Below are positions 18,861 to 27,897 of a DNA stretch of 64,000 bases, piece by piece. Under the pieces are notes generated by a model that did not search any database, had not been told where the DNA came from, and saw nothing but the letters and a program-made list of their open reading frames with translations. Every line of letters begins with the position of its first letter. The first letter of the stretch is position 1. The translations under genes were made by a program, and so were the position numbers. Source of the stretch: Bradyrhizobium sp. BR 10289 (GTDB lineage Bacteria > Pseudomonadota > Alphaproteobacteria > Rhizobiales > Xanthobacteraceae); contig NZ_JACOFR010000012.1 in assembly GCF_019455385.1 (NCBI RefSeq), positions 1 to 64,000 on the forward strand. The letters are read 5' to 3'.

Positions 18861-19748
18861 ATGGTCGAGATCAAGAAACCCATCGAATATTCGCCGAGCT
18901 GGACCTTCTTCGAGGGCAAATGGCACGACGGCAATGTGCCGATCATGGGGCCGCGCACGCATGCGGCCTGGCTCGGCTCGGTCGTGTTCGATGGCGCCCG
19001 CGCGTTCGAGGGTGTTGCACCGGATCTCGACCGTCACGTCGCCCGCGCCAATCAATCCGCGATCAATTTCGGCCTGAAGCCGGTGGTCGATGCCGCCACC
19101 TGGCTCACGCTCGCGAACGAAGGCATCGCGCGCTTCGCGCCGAATGCCGAGCTCTACATCCGTCCGATGTATTGGGCGCAGAACGGCTCGGGCGGCGGCG
19201 TGCTGTTCGATCCTGAAACCACCAATTGGTGCTTGTGCATCTACGAGGCGCCCATGCCAAAGCCGGTCGGCAATGCGATCACGCTGTCGCCGTTCCGCAG
19301 GCCGACCGCCGAATGCGCGCCGGTCGAAGCCAAGGCGGCCTGCCTCTATCCGAACAATTCGCGGGCTCTGGCGGAGGCGGCCGCCCGCGGCTTCAACAAC
19401 GCGCTGATGCTCGACATGCTCGGCAATGTCGCAGAGTTTGGCAATTCCAACGTGTTCATGGCCAAGGACGGCGTCGTGTTCACACCGGTGCCGAACGGCA
19501 CGTTCCTCAACGGCATCACGCGCCAACGCGTCATCAGCCTGCTGCGCGGCGACGGCGTCACCGTGGTCGAGAAGACGCTGCGCTATGCCGATTTCCTCAC
19601 CGCCGACGAGATCTTCTCAACCGGCAATTTTGCCAAGGTCGCACCCGTGATCCGCATCGACGAGCGCGAGCTGAAGCCCGGCCCGCTCTACACCAAGGCG
19701 CGAAAGCTCTATTGGGACTTTGCGCATGCGGTGAAGCTGGCGGCTTGA
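18861..19748 (+). CDS. ilvE: Branched-chain amino acid aminotransferase, class IV PLP
   Basis: A 295-residue fold-type IV aminotransferase that transfers the amino group between branched-chain amino acids and 2-oxoglutarate. The PLP Lys is in APVEAKAACLYPNNS, and the class IV signature is EFGNSNVFMAKDG with GITRQRVI. The open frame extends far upstream, but ATG 18861 has GGGAGG nine bases ahead and matches the start of the family. The MVEIKKPIEYSPSWTFFEGKWHDGNVP opening is typical of the alphaproteobacterial branched-chain aminotransferase-like branch, in which D-amino-acid or other substrates remain possible. Confidence 0.85.
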   Translation: MVEIKKPIEYSPSWTFFEGKWHDGNVPIMGPRTHAAWLGSVVFDGARAFEGVAPDLDRHVARANQSAINFGLKPVVDAATWLTLANEGIARFAPNAELYIRPMYWAQNGSGGGVLFDPETTNWCLCIYEAPMPKPVGNAITLSPFRRPTAECAPVEAKAACLYPNNSRALAEAAARGFNNALMLDMLGNVAEFGNSNVFMAKDGVVFTPVPNGTFLNGITRQRVISLLRGDGVTVVEKTLRYADFLTADEIFSTGNFAKVAPVIRIDERELKPGPLYTKARKLYWDFAHAVKLAA

Positions 19749-19762
19749 TACTCGTTTCCCGT

Positions 19763-19794
19763 CGTCATGCCCGGGACGAGCCCGGCCCTGACGG
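19763..19794. repeat. Partial copy of the CGTCATGCCCGGG repeat
   Basis: The sequence CGTCATGCCCGGG...CCCGGCCCTGACGG is a shortened copy of the repeat found at 23562-23650 and 39605-39690. It lies between the convergent aminotransferase and methyltransferase genes, where it can also serve as a terminator stem. Confidence 0.65.
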
Positions 19795-19796
19795 AG

Positions 19797-20411
19797 CTAC
19801 CGCCTTCGAAACCTGCTAAACTGGAACGCCTGCGTCGAATTCCACGGCGTGTGATGCGTCTCCCTCCGCGTCTCCATCAGCTCGAACTCTGCTCCGAGCT
19901 CCGCCGCAAGGCTCGCGCTGTCGTACCGCTGCACCTGCAGGCCGCTGCATTTCTCCGGACCGTCCGGGGCGAACGTTGCGATGATCACGTGCCCCCCGGG
20001 CGCAACCGCCGATCGCAGACGCTCGACGTAAGCGGCCCTGTCGTGCGGATCGGTCAGGAAGTGAAACGCTGCGCGATCATGCCAGACCTCATAGGACTTC
20101 GCCGGCTGCCATGTGGTGGCGTCGGCGACGATCCAGTCGACCATCGATGCGGCCTCGCCGATACGCTGTCTGGCTGCCGCGAGCGCATTGGCGGAAAGGT
20201 CCAGCACGGTGATGTCGCGATAGCCGCCTTGCAGCAGCGCATCGACCAGCCGCGAGGCTCCCCCGCCGATGTCGATGATGGCCGCGCCATGCTGCGGATT
20301 GGCCGCACGAATCATCTCGAGTGAGGTCGCCGGGCTGTCCTGAAACCAGCTGACTTCGGTCTCGCCCTTGGTGGCGTAGACGTTCTGCCAATGTGTGCTG
20401 CGGCCAGACAT
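19797..20411 (-). CDS. Class I SAM-dependent methyltransferase
   Basis: A 204-residue Rossmann-fold methyltransferase. Motif I is IIDIGGGASRLVD (about residue 45), the acidic end of the second strand is VLDLSANAL, and the adenine-side motif is WIVADATTW. The HWQNVYATKGETEVSWFQ opening is a well-known hallmark of this small family, often annotated as thiopurine S-methyltransferase-like, but the substrate is not established. Convergent with the aminotransferase gene. Confidence 0.87.
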   Translation of the reverse strand: MSGRSTHWQNVYATKGETEVSWFQDSPATSLEMIRAANPQHGAAIIDIGGGASRLVDALLQGGYRDITVLDLSANALAAARQRIGEAASMVDWIVADATTWQPAKSYEVWHDRAAFHFLTDPHDRAAYVERLRSAVAPGGHVIIATFAPDGPEKCSGLQVQRYDSASLAAELGAEFELMETRRETHHTPWNSTQAFQFSRFRRR

Positions 20412-20480
20412 GAGCGGCTCCGGCCTTGGCCGGGACGGCGGCGCCCGCCCATGCGGACGCCTCGGTGCGAGAGCGAAAGC

Positions 20481-21077
20481 CTATTCGTCCTTCTTCGACA
20501 TTCGCTCGAGGCGTTCCTGCATGTCCTTCATCTGCTGACGCAGGTCGTCGATGTTGCTGTCCGTCGCCGCCGGGGCGTTGGCATCAGGCTCCGGCTCCGG
20601 AGTGGCGGCCGGGCGGCCTGCGCTCGGCGCGAACGGCTTGAACATCGAGAAGGTCTGCTGGAACAGCTCCATGTTACGGCGGACTTGTTCTTCCAGCGGA
20701 GCGAACGGAGTGCCGGACAGCGTGTTGGCGATCTGCTTGCGGAACTTCTCCTGCTCCTGGGTCAGCGTCGCGATCGACTGCTCCAGATATTTCGGCACCA
20801 CCATCTGCATGCTGTCGCCGTAGAAGCGGATCAGCTGGCGCAGGAAGGTGGTCGGCAAGAGGTTCTGGCCAGCCTTGTTCTCCTGCTCGAAGATGATCTG
20901 CGCGAGCACGGAGCGGGTGATGTCGTCGCCGGTCTTGGCGTCGTAGACCAGGAAATCTTCGCCGTCCTTGACCATGGCGGCGAGGTCTTCCAGCGTCACA
21001 TAGGTGCTCGTTCCGGTGTTATAGAGCCGGCGGTTCGCGTATTTCTTGATGGTCGTGGGTTGGTCTGATTTCGCCAT
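20481..21077 (-). CDS. phaR: Polyhydroxyalkanoate synthesis repressor PhaR
   Basis: A 198-residue PhaR. The N-terminal PHB/PHA accumulation regulator DNA-binding domain (IKKYANRRLYNTGTSTYVTL, residues about 10-70) is followed by an FLRQLIRFYGD helix region, a Pro/Ala-rich linker and a C-terminal coiled coil (IDDLRQQMKDMQERLERM). In the family it binds both PHB granules and DNA, repressing phasin and synthesis genes until polymer appears. It is divergent from phaA. TGC...GCA inverted repeats lie in front of both genes. Confidence 0.95.
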   Translation of the reverse strand: MAKSDQPTTIKKYANRRLYNTGTSTYVTLEDLAAMVKDGEDFLVYDAKTGDDITRSVLAQIIFEQENKAGQNLLPTTFLRQLIRFYGDSMQMVVPKYLEQSIATLTQEQEKFRKQIANTLSGTPFAPLEEQVRRNMELFQQTFSMFKPFAPSAGRPAATPEPEPDANAPAATDSNIDDLRQQMKDMQERLERMSKKDE

Positions 21078-21112
21078 GGGCTCTCACTTGCAAACGCTGA
21101 GAACGGGAACCT

Positions 21113-21127
21113 TGCGGCCATGCCGCA
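21113..21127. promoter_or_regulatory. Candidate PhaR site before phaR
   Basis: A perfect inverted repeat, TGCGGC-CAT-GCCGCA, ends 36 bp upstream of the phaR start. PhaR sites described in other alphaproteobacteria are TGC/GCA inverted repeats, so autoregulation is a reasonable inference. Confidence 0.4.
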
Positions 21128-21204
21128 GGGCGGGAAGAGTACGCAACGCAACAAAATAAGCATTTTCAACGGGCTCACGCTACCGTTTTGTGCGGCACGG
21201 TTAA

Positions 21205-21278
21205 TTGCACAGCAAAAACGTGCTTGCGAAAGCGCCAAGGACGCTATTTTGAATGCGGTGCGGCATTGACATGCCGCA
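21205..21278. promoter_or_regulatory. Two candidate PhaR sites before phaA
   Basis: TTGC-ACA-GCAA (21205-21215) and TGCGGCAT-TGAC-ATGCCGCA (21259-21278) are both perfect inverted repeats with TGC/GCA half-sites. They lie 94-167 bp upstream of phaA. The half-site TGCGGC is shared with the repeat in front of phaR. Confidence 0.45.
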
Positions 21279-21371
21279 ACGACGTTAACAGGATGCCGGA
21301 CGAGACTGACGGGCCATTTCCAATCGCCCGCCTGCCCCTTTCGTCAGAACCTCAAGCCCCAGGAGATGCCC

Positions 21372-22550
<1,179 letters not shown>

Positions 22551-22570
22551 AAATGACACTTGACTGACGG

Positions 22571-22602
22571 GTGCGCTGCACACGTCAGTGAGTGCGTTGC
22601 AC
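22571..22602. promoter_or_regulatory. Pair of GTGC-N3-GCAC sites between phaA and phaB
   Basis: GTGC-GCT-GCAC (22571-22581) and GTGC-GTT-GCAC (22592-22602) are two inverted repeats with centres 21 bp apart, two helical turns. They match the TGC-N3-GCA form expected for PhaR. They lie upstream of the phaA terminator, so they could act on a phaB promoter region or be a storage site. Confidence 0.4.
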
Positions 22603-22670
22603 GCGACTAAAAAGGCGGCGGTTGCAAATCAAATATTCTTCGCAACCGCGCAAGCCTCGACTAAAGAGAA

Positions 22671-22696
22671 ACGCCCGGCTCAACGCCGGGCGTTTT
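22671..22696 (+). terminator. Rho-independent terminator after phaA
   Basis: A perfect 9-bp stem (ACGCCCGGC 22671-22679 / GCCGGGCGT 22685-22693) with a TCAAC loop is followed by TTTT. It is a textbook intrinsic terminator. It separates phaA from phaB, which therefore probably has its own promoter in 22697-22798. Confidence 0.88.
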
Positions 22697-22798
22697 GTTC
22701 TTGATGTCCGTCAAACCAGCCGCATAATCCTCCGCTAAAAACGATCACTCAGAAACGTCCGACGAGTCCAAGGAAGAGTCCAAGGGAAGGAATACGAT

Positions 22799-23524
22799 AT
22801 GGCACGAGTTGCATTGGTGACGGGCGGTACGCGGGGCATCGGAGCTGCGATCTGCAAGGCGTTGAAGGCGGCCGGCTACAAGGTCGCGGCGAGCTATGCG
22901 GGCAACGACGCGGCGGCGGAGAAGTTCAAGGCCGAGACCGGCATCGCCGTCTACAAATGGGACGTCAGCAATTTCGACGCGTGCGCCGAGGGCGTGAAAA
23001 AGGTCGAGGCCGAGGTCGGCCCGATCGATGTGCTCGTCAACAATGCCGGCATCACCAAGGACGGCGCCTTCCACAAGATGAGCCTGGAGCATTGGAATGC
23101 CGTGATCGGCACCAATCTCGGCTCGCTGTTCAACATGTCGCGCCAGGTGATCGAGGGCATGCGCGGCCGGAAGTTCGGCCGCATCATCAACATCTCCTCG
23201 ATCAACGGACAGAAGGGCCAGTTCGGCCAGGTGAACTATTCCGCGGCCAAGGCCGGTGAGATCGGCTTCACCAAGGCCTTGGCGCTCGAGAACGCCAAGG
23301 CAGGCGTCACCGTGAACGCGATCTGCCCCGGCTACATCAACACCGAGATGGTGCAGGCGGTGCCGAAGGACGTGCTGGAAAAGGCCATCCTGCCGCTGAT
23401 TCCGATCGGCCGCCTCGGCGAGCCCGAGGAGATCGCGCGCGCGGTCGTGTTCCTCGCGGCGGACGAAGCCGGCGCCATCACCGGCTCGACGCTGACCGTC
23501 AACGGCGGCCAGTACATGGTGTGA
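22799..23524 (+). CDS. phaB: Acetoacetyl-CoA reductase
   Basis: A 241-residue short-chain dehydrogenase that reduces acetoacetyl-CoA to (R)-3-hydroxybutyryl-CoA with NADPH, supplying the PHB synthase (not in this window). Visible are the TGGTRGIG nucleotide loop (residues 8-15), NNAG (81-84) and the catalytic Ser134, Tyr147 and Lys151 in the family-specific SSINGQKGQFGQVNYSAAKAG region. AAGGAA lies upstream of the ATG. Together with phaA and phaR it makes a standard PHB precursor locus. Confidence 0.95.
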   Translation: MARVALVTGGTRGIGAAICKALKAAGYKVAASYAGNDAAAEKFKAETGIAVYKWDVSNFDACAEGVKKVEAEVGPIDVLVNNAGITKDGAFHKMSLEHWNAVIGTNLGSLFNMSRQVIEGMRGRKFGRIINISSINGQKGQFGQVNYSAAKAGEIGFTKALALENAKAGVTVNAICPGYINTEMVQAVPKDVLEKAILPLIPIGRLGEPEEIARAVVFLAADEAGAITGSTLTVNGGQYMV

Positions 23525-23538
23525 TGCGTTCGCATCAC
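23521..23538 (+). terminator. Hairpin overlapping the phaB stop codon
   Basis: GTGATGC-GTTC-GCATCAC (extendable to 8-bp arms with a TT loop) includes the phaB stop codon TGA at 23522-23524. Tight and perfect, without a T-run. A terminator or 3'-end-protecting stem. Confidence 0.55.
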
Positions 23539-23561
23539 GTTCGATCATAAAGCCAACGTTC

Positions 23562-23650
23562 CGTCATGCCCGGGCTTGTCCCGGGCATCCACGTCTTTAG
23601 AACCTCCGAAGCAAAGAACGTGGATGGCCAAAGCAAGTCCGGCCATGACG
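23562..23650. repeat. Imperfect palindromic repeat, CGTCATGCCCGGG family
   Basis: An 89-bp element begins CGTCATGCCCGGGCTTGTCC and ends GGCCATGACG, with internal CCACGTCTT/AAGAACGTGG arms. The same element, about 80% similar by eye, is at 39605-39690, with a short version at 19763-19794. It folds into one long hairpin and sits just before a transporter gene. Confidence 0.82.
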
Positions 23651-23664
23651 AGAGTGTTTGGCCA

Positions 23665-24534
23665 ATGACTCCCCGCACTGCGACGCTGATCGGATTGACC
23701 GCGATCCTGATGTGGTCGCTGCTGTCGGTGATGACGGTCGCGACCGGAACGATTCCGGCGTTCCAGCTCGCCGCGATGACCTTTGCGATCGGCGGCCTGG
23801 TCGGCCTACTCACCTGGATCGGCCGCGGCGATGCCGCGACAAGCCTGCGCCAGCCGCTCATCGTGTGGGTTGTCGGCGTCGGCGGATTGTTCGGCTATCA
23901 CGCGCTTTATTTCCTCGCGCTGCGCTTCGCGCCACCGGCCGAAGCCGGCCTCTTGAACTACATGTGGCCGCTGCTGATCGTGCTGTTCTCGTCGTTCCTG
24001 CCGGGCGAGCGATTGGCCGTGCATCACGTCGTCGGCGCGGTGCTCGGGCTTGTCGGCACCGTGCTGCTGTTCGCCGGCAACACCACCGGCTTCGCGCCCG
24101 GGGCGGTGCCGGGGCTGATCGCGGCCCTCATCGCCGCCTTCGTCTGGGCCACCTATTCGGTGCTGTCGCGGCGATTGAAGGCGGTGCCGACCGATGCGGT
24201 CGCGGGCTTCTGCCTCGCCACATCGGTGCTCGCGGCGCTGATGCATGGTCTGCTCGAAACCACGGTGTGGCCCGAGACCATGCTGCAATGGCTCTCGGTG
24301 ATCGCGCTCGGCATCGGTCCCGTCGGTGCCGCCTTCTATGCCTGGGACATCGGCATGAAGCGCGGCGACATCCGCGTGCTTGGCGCGGCGTCCTACGCGA
24401 CGCCGCTGCTCTCGACCAGCTTTCTCATCGCCGCCGGCTTTGCCAAGGCCAGCGCCAACATCGCCATGGCCGCGATCCTGATCGCCGGCGGCGGCCTGAT
24501 CGCGGCGAAGGACATGGTGCTGCGGAAGCGGTGA
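23665..24534 (+). CDS. DMT/EamA family transporter
   Basis: A 289-residue inner-membrane protein with about ten hydrophobic helices forming two EamA repeats (LTAILMWSLLSVMTVATG in the first half, AALIAAFVWATYSVLSRRL in the second). The frame is open upstream to 23566, but that part is the palindromic repeat. ATG 23665 starts at the first helix. The tandem EamA layout and the YFLALRFAPPAEAGLLNYMWPLL segment resemble YddG-like exporters of aromatic amino acids. The substrate is not proven. Confidence 0.87.
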   Translation: MTPRTATLIGLTAILMWSLLSVMTVATGTIPAFQLAAMTFAIGGLVGLLTWIGRGDAATSLRQPLIVWVVGVGGLFGYHALYFLALRFAPPAEAGLLNYMWPLLIVLFSSFLPGERLAVHHVVGAVLGLVGTVLLFAGNTTGFAPGAVPGLIAALIAAFVWATYSVLSRRLKAVPTDAVAGFCLATSVLAALMHGLLETTVWPETMLQWLSVIALGIGPVGAAFYAWDIGMKRGDIRVLGAASYATPLLSTSFLIAAGFAKASANIAMAAILIAGGGLIAAKDMVLRKR

Positions 24535-24543
24535 CTGTTCGCC

Positions 24544-24966
24544 CTACGGCTCCCAGCCCTTCGGCGCGAGCTCGAATTTTGCGAATTCGAAGGCGGGCGC
24601 CACGGTGCAGCCGACCAGTGTCCACTCGCCGGTGGTTTCCGCCATCTGCCAGGCATTTGCCGGCACGATTCCCTGCGGCCGCTCGCCGCTGATGAGATCG
24701 GTGCCGAGCCGCACCTCATGCTGCGAGCAGCCGTCATGTGCGATGCGCAGCGTCAGCGGGCTGCCCGCATAATAGTGCCAGGTCTCGACCGCATCGATGC
24801 GGTGCCAGTGCGAGCGCTCACCGCGCGCGAGCAGGAAATAGATCAGCGTCGAACGCGATCGGCCGTTGGCGTCCGTGGTCTGGTCGCGAAAGGTCTCGCG
24901 GTAGTGCCCGCCTTCAGGATGCGGCCTGAGCTCGAGGCGCGCGATGATCTCGGCTGCGGTCGGCAT
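24544..24966 (-). CDS. Cupin domain protein (DUF985)
   Basis: A 140-residue single-domain cupin of the DUF985 type: LRPHPEGGHYRETFR near the N-terminus, STLIYFLLARGERSHWHRIDAVETWHYYAG in the middle (His residues as metal ligands), and a C-terminal GCTVAPAFEFAKFELA. The molecular function of this family is not known. It lies 9 bp downstream of gloB on the same strand, so the two are almost certainly co-transcribed. Confidence 0.88.
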   Translation of the reverse strand: MPTAAEIIARLELRPHPEGGHYRETFRDQTTDANGRSRSTLIYFLLARGERSHWHRIDAVETWHYYAGSPLTLRIAHDGCSQHEVRLGTDLISGERPQGIVPANAWQMAETTGEWTLVGCTVAPAFEFAKFELAPKGWEP

Positions 24967-24975
24967 CGGCCCTCG

Positions 24976-25743
24976 TCAGGACTTGTTTTTGCGCTCGCGC
25001 AGCTCGCCGAACACGGCGGCGGCATCCGCGCCCTTCATGTGTAGCTTGGCCGCGACCTCGGGCGCATCAGCCCGCAGGAACACGTTTGCTCGCTTCTCGT
25101 CACCAAGCAGTGAGGGAATGGTCGGCTTGTTCTCGGCCCGCAGCTTCGCCACCTCCGCCGCACGCGCCTGAAGCGCCGCATTGTCGGGCTCGACAGTGAG
25201 CGCGAACTTGACGTTGGAGGCGGTGTATTCGTGGCCGCAATAGAGCTTGAAGTCGTCGGGCAGCGCCCGCAGCTTCAAGAGCGAATCCCACATCATCGGG
25301 TAGGTGCCTTCGAACACGCGGCCGCAGCCGATCGAGAACAGCGTGTCGGCGGCGAACACCGTCTTCTCGGTGTCGAAGATGTAGGAGATGTGGTCGAGCG
25401 TGTGGCCGGGGGTCTCCACCACGCGCGCCAGCAGATTGCCGATCTTGACCACGTCCGCATTGGCGACGCGCAGGTCGACGTCCGCGATCTCAGTGGTCTT
25501 GTCATGCGGCGCGACGACGCGGCAATTGTATTTCCGCTTGAGTTCGGCGACCCCGCCGACATGATCGCCGTGATGATGGGTGATCAGGATGTCGGTGAGC
25601 TGCCAGCCCTCGTGCTCCAGCGCCTTCAGGATGGGACCTGCCTCCGGAGCATCGATCGACGCCGTCGCCTTGGTTTCCACATCGTGGATCAGATAACCGA
25701 AATTGTCGTTTAAACAGCTGAAAGTACGAATTTCGGCGGCCAT
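24976..25743 (-). CDS. gloB: Hydroxyacylglutathione hydrolase (glyoxalase II)
   Basis: A 255-residue metallo-beta-lactamase-fold enzyme that hydrolyses S-lactoylglutathione, the second step of methylglyoxal detoxification. The binuclear metal motif THHHGDH is near residue 58, followed by the family's TPGHTLDHISY His and the FAADTLFSIGCGR Asp. A C-terminal HAGH domain carries GHEYTASNVKFA. The start is ATG 25743; the frame is open further upstream only by chance. The gene pairs with the cupin downstream and is divergent from a methyltransferase gene 108 bp away. Confidence 0.93.
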   Translation of the reverse strand: MAAEIRTFSCLNDNFGYLIHDVETKATASIDAPEAGPILKALEHEGWQLTDILITHHHGDHVGGVAELKRKYNCRVVAPHDKTTEIADVDLRVANADVVKIGNLLARVVETPGHTLDHISYIFDTEKTVFAADTLFSIGCGRVFEGTYPMMWDSLLKLRALPDDFKLYCGHEYTASNVKFALTVEPDNAALQARAAEVAKLRAENKPTIPSLLGDEKRANVFLRADAPEVAAKLHMKGADAAAVFGELRERKNKS

Positions 25744-25851
25744 GACATCTCCATCGCGCTCAGCCCCGTCAGACAAATATGGCCTTAACGTTGCGCAGGC
25801 AATGCAATATTCCGCACGCGGTTGCGCTTCCATGCATGTTACATTGCCGTC

Positions 25852-26598
25852 ATGAGCATCGACGTCGTTGACCTTCGCGAGTTCTATTCGAGGCGCCTTG
25901 GGATTGTGGCGCGGCAAATGATCAATCGCGGCATTAGGGAGCGCTGGCCCGGCGCCGTGGGCCAGCGCGTACTGGGCATCGGCTATCCCACGCCCTATCT
26001 GGGCCTGTTCCGCGAGGACGCCGAGCGCTGCATCGCCTTCATGCCGGCGGCCCAGGGCGTGCTGAAATGGCCGACCGGACGGCCGGCGCTGGCCGCGCTG
26101 GTCGATGAGTTCTCGCTGCCGCTGCCCGATGCCGCGGTCGACCGCATCCTGCTGGTCCACGCTCTGGAGATGTCGGACGATCCGGCCGCGCTGCTGCGCG
26201 AGGTGTGGCGTGTCCTTGCGCCGTCGGGGCGAGTCATCGCGGTGATCCCGAATCGCCGTGGGCTGTGGACCCGCACCGACAGCACGCCGTTCGGCCACGG
26301 CCGGCCCTATTCGCGCTCGCAGATCACGGATCTGTTGCGCCAGACCTGGTTCACGCCGACCGCCTGGGGCGAGGCGCTGTTCATGCCGCCCTATGCCGGC
26401 GGCTGGGTGCTGAAATCGGCACAGATGTGGGAGCGCGCCGGCGCGGCGCTGTCGTTGCCCTTTGCCGGCGTGCACATTGTCGAGGCCACCAAACAGGTCT
26501 ATCGCGCGATCCCCGCCAAGCGCGAACGAGCGCGGCTGATCCCCTCGCTGGCCAAGCCCGTGCTGGTGCCGTCCTCGACGACGGTGACGCGGACCTGA
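25852..26598 (+). CDS. Class I SAM-dependent methyltransferase
   Basis: A 248-residue protein related to the methyltransf_11 family. The nucleotide loop is degenerate (VLGIGYPTPYL instead of the usual DxGxGxG), followed by FSLPLPDAAVDRILLVHALEM and a LREVWRVLAPSGRVIAVIPNR motif. It is divergent from gloB, a pairing I recall from other Rhizobiales. The substrate is unknown, and the altered motif I leaves some doubt about SAM binding. Confidence 0.83.
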   Translation: MSIDVVDLREFYSRRLGIVARQMINRGIRERWPGAVGQRVLGIGYPTPYLGLFREDAERCIAFMPAAQGVLKWPTGRPALAALVDEFSLPLPDAAVDRILLVHALEMSDDPAALLREVWRVLAPSGRVIAVIPNRRGLWTRTDSTPFGHGRPYSRSQITDLLRQTWFTPTAWGEALFMPPYAGGWVLKSAQMWERAGAALSLPFAGVHIVEATKQVYRAIPAKRERARLIPSLAKPVLVPSSTTVTRT

Positions 26599-26606
26599 AA
26601 ACAAAT

Positions 26607-26629
26607 CGTCCCGGCGCGAGGCCGGGACG
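26607..26629. terminator. Hairpin between convergent genes
   Basis: A 9-bp perfect stem (CGTCCCGGC 26607-26615 / GCCGGGACG 26621-26629) with a GCGAG loop lies between the methyltransferase stop and the DUF4167 gene end. Probably a bidirectional terminator, though no T-run follows on either side. Confidence 0.65.
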
Positions 26630-26656
26630 AGTGCAGATCAGAACATCGGAAGAAGC

Positions 26657-27436
26657 TTACTCGCCGGGTGCGACCTCGTCGCTGGAGCCGGCCGGAGCTG
26701 CCTCGCGCTCGGGGCGCGGGCCGTGCGGCCGGCGGCGCCGCCGCGGGAAGCGCTCACCGCCACCACCGCCTTCGAAGTTGGCTTGGCCGCCATTCACCTG
26801 AGGCTGTGCGCCGGTGATGAAGGAGGGCAGGCGATCGACGCTGCCGGTGTCGGCAACGACGGGCTGCGGCTGGTTCAGCGGGAGCGGCTGGGGTTGAGGC
26901 TGGTATTGCGGCTGCGGACGATGGTCGCGTTCGCGATGCTCGCGCGGCTGCTGGTTGTCGCGCTGATAGGGCTGCTGGTTGTCGCGTTGCTGATAGTCGC
27001 GCTGCTGGTGATCGCGGTGGCCGTCGCGCGAAAAATTCTGCTGCGGCGGCGGCTGCGGGACGAAGCCCGGCTCCTGGCCGAAATTGGAGAAATTCTCGCC
27101 GTCGTCCTCGCCGTCGTCACCGCTGGAGGTGCTGATCGGCTCGTCGCCGCGCGGCTGCTGGTTCTGGCGGAACTGCTCCTGAGCCGCTGCGATCAGGCGG
27201 AAATAATGCTCGGCGTGCTGGTAGTAGTTCTCGGCTGCAACGGGATCGCCGGAGGAGCGCGCGTCGCGGGCAAGCTGGAGATATTTTTCGGCAATGTGCG
27301 AGGCGGTGCCGCGGATCTTGATGTCGGGTCCGTTGGACTCATAGACCCGGGTCATCGGGTTCTGGCCGCGCCGGTTGTTGTTATTGTTATTATTGTTGCG
27401 GTTGCGCATCCGCTGCTTGTTCTGACCGTTTCTCAT
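26657..27436 (-). CDS. DUF4167 domain-containing protein
   Basis: A 259-residue protein. It starts with an RNA-binding-like basic/Asn-rich tract (RMRNRN followed by eight Asn and RRGQ), then the conserved DUF4167 core (YESNGPDIKIRGTASHIAEKYLQLARDA and the YYQHAEHYFRLI helix, residues about 32-88). The rest is disordered: acidic, then Gln/Arg repeats (RDxQQ), Pro/Gln-rich, and a Gly-rich stretch ending in RRRRRPHGP. The family is conserved in alphaproteobacteria next to prmC; its function is unsettled. It is downstream of prmC on the same strand, 461 bp away. Confidence 0.9.
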   Translation of the reverse strand: MRNGQNKQRMRNRNNNNNNNNRRGQNPMTRVYESNGPDIKIRGTASHIAEKYLQLARDARSSGDPVAAENYYQHAEHYFRLIAAAQEQFRQNQQPRGDEPISTSSGDDGEDDGENFSNFGQEPGFVPQPPPQQNFSRDGHRDHQQRDYQQRDNQQPYQRDNQQPREHRERDHRPQPQYQPQPQPLPLNQPQPVVADTGSVDRLPSFITGAQPQVNGGQANFEGGGGGERFPRRRRRPHGPRPEREAAPAGSSDEVAPGE

Positions 27437-27897
27437 GTCCTGCCTTTAATTCCAGCCCTAAAGGTTGCACGCATACTGATTGCTGAGATTGACCTGATGA
27501 CAGCAGTTCACAGCTCTCTCGCGCACCGCGCGCAAGAGCGGCTTGAACCCTGCCGATGTTCGTCGACCGTCGCGTTCAACAAAGACGCGTTCCCCACCCG
27601 CCAGCCTTGATCGCCAGCGAACCCATTCATATTGCCTGCCGAAACAAGCCCAGCTTTGTTGCGTAAGTCTTGAAGCGCAATATCAGGCTTTCGTTCACGT
27701 TGCGGTCGGTACGCAGCGCAGCTCTAATCGCCATCGCGCTCAACAGGACCTGCGGCTTGGAACCTTCGTCAGTAACGCTCTCGCCCGAGAGCCCGGCTTT
27801 CACCCGTAGGTCTACGGGGCCGGTACCGATCTGTTGACCGGAAGGTAGTCGTTCCCAGGCGATATTCCAAGAGGTTTTTTGCTGGCCAATCCGGCTT
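27437..27897. other. Intergenic region, no convincing gene
   Basis: The gap between prmC and the DUF4167 gene holds only short open frames without protein character. A small palindrome (CCCGTAG-GT-CTACGGG, 27803-27818) is seen. The minus-strand promoter of the DUF4167 gene probably lies in its first 150 bp. Confidence 0.4.

Noticed and set aside
22802..22817. Sigma-54 promoter-like TGGCACGAGTTGCA at the start of phaB
   Set aside because: The spacer is two bases too short and the sequence lies inside the phaB coding region.
24976..26604. An extension of gloB to a 542-residue protein
   Set aside because: The extra 287 residues are antisense to the methyltransferase gene and lack protein character. 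The family start MAAEIRTFSCLNDNFG lies at 25743.
27543..27809. An 88-residue open frame between prmC and the DUF4167 gene
   Set aside because: No ribosome site, no family resemblance, and a composition like translated non-coding GC-rich DNA.
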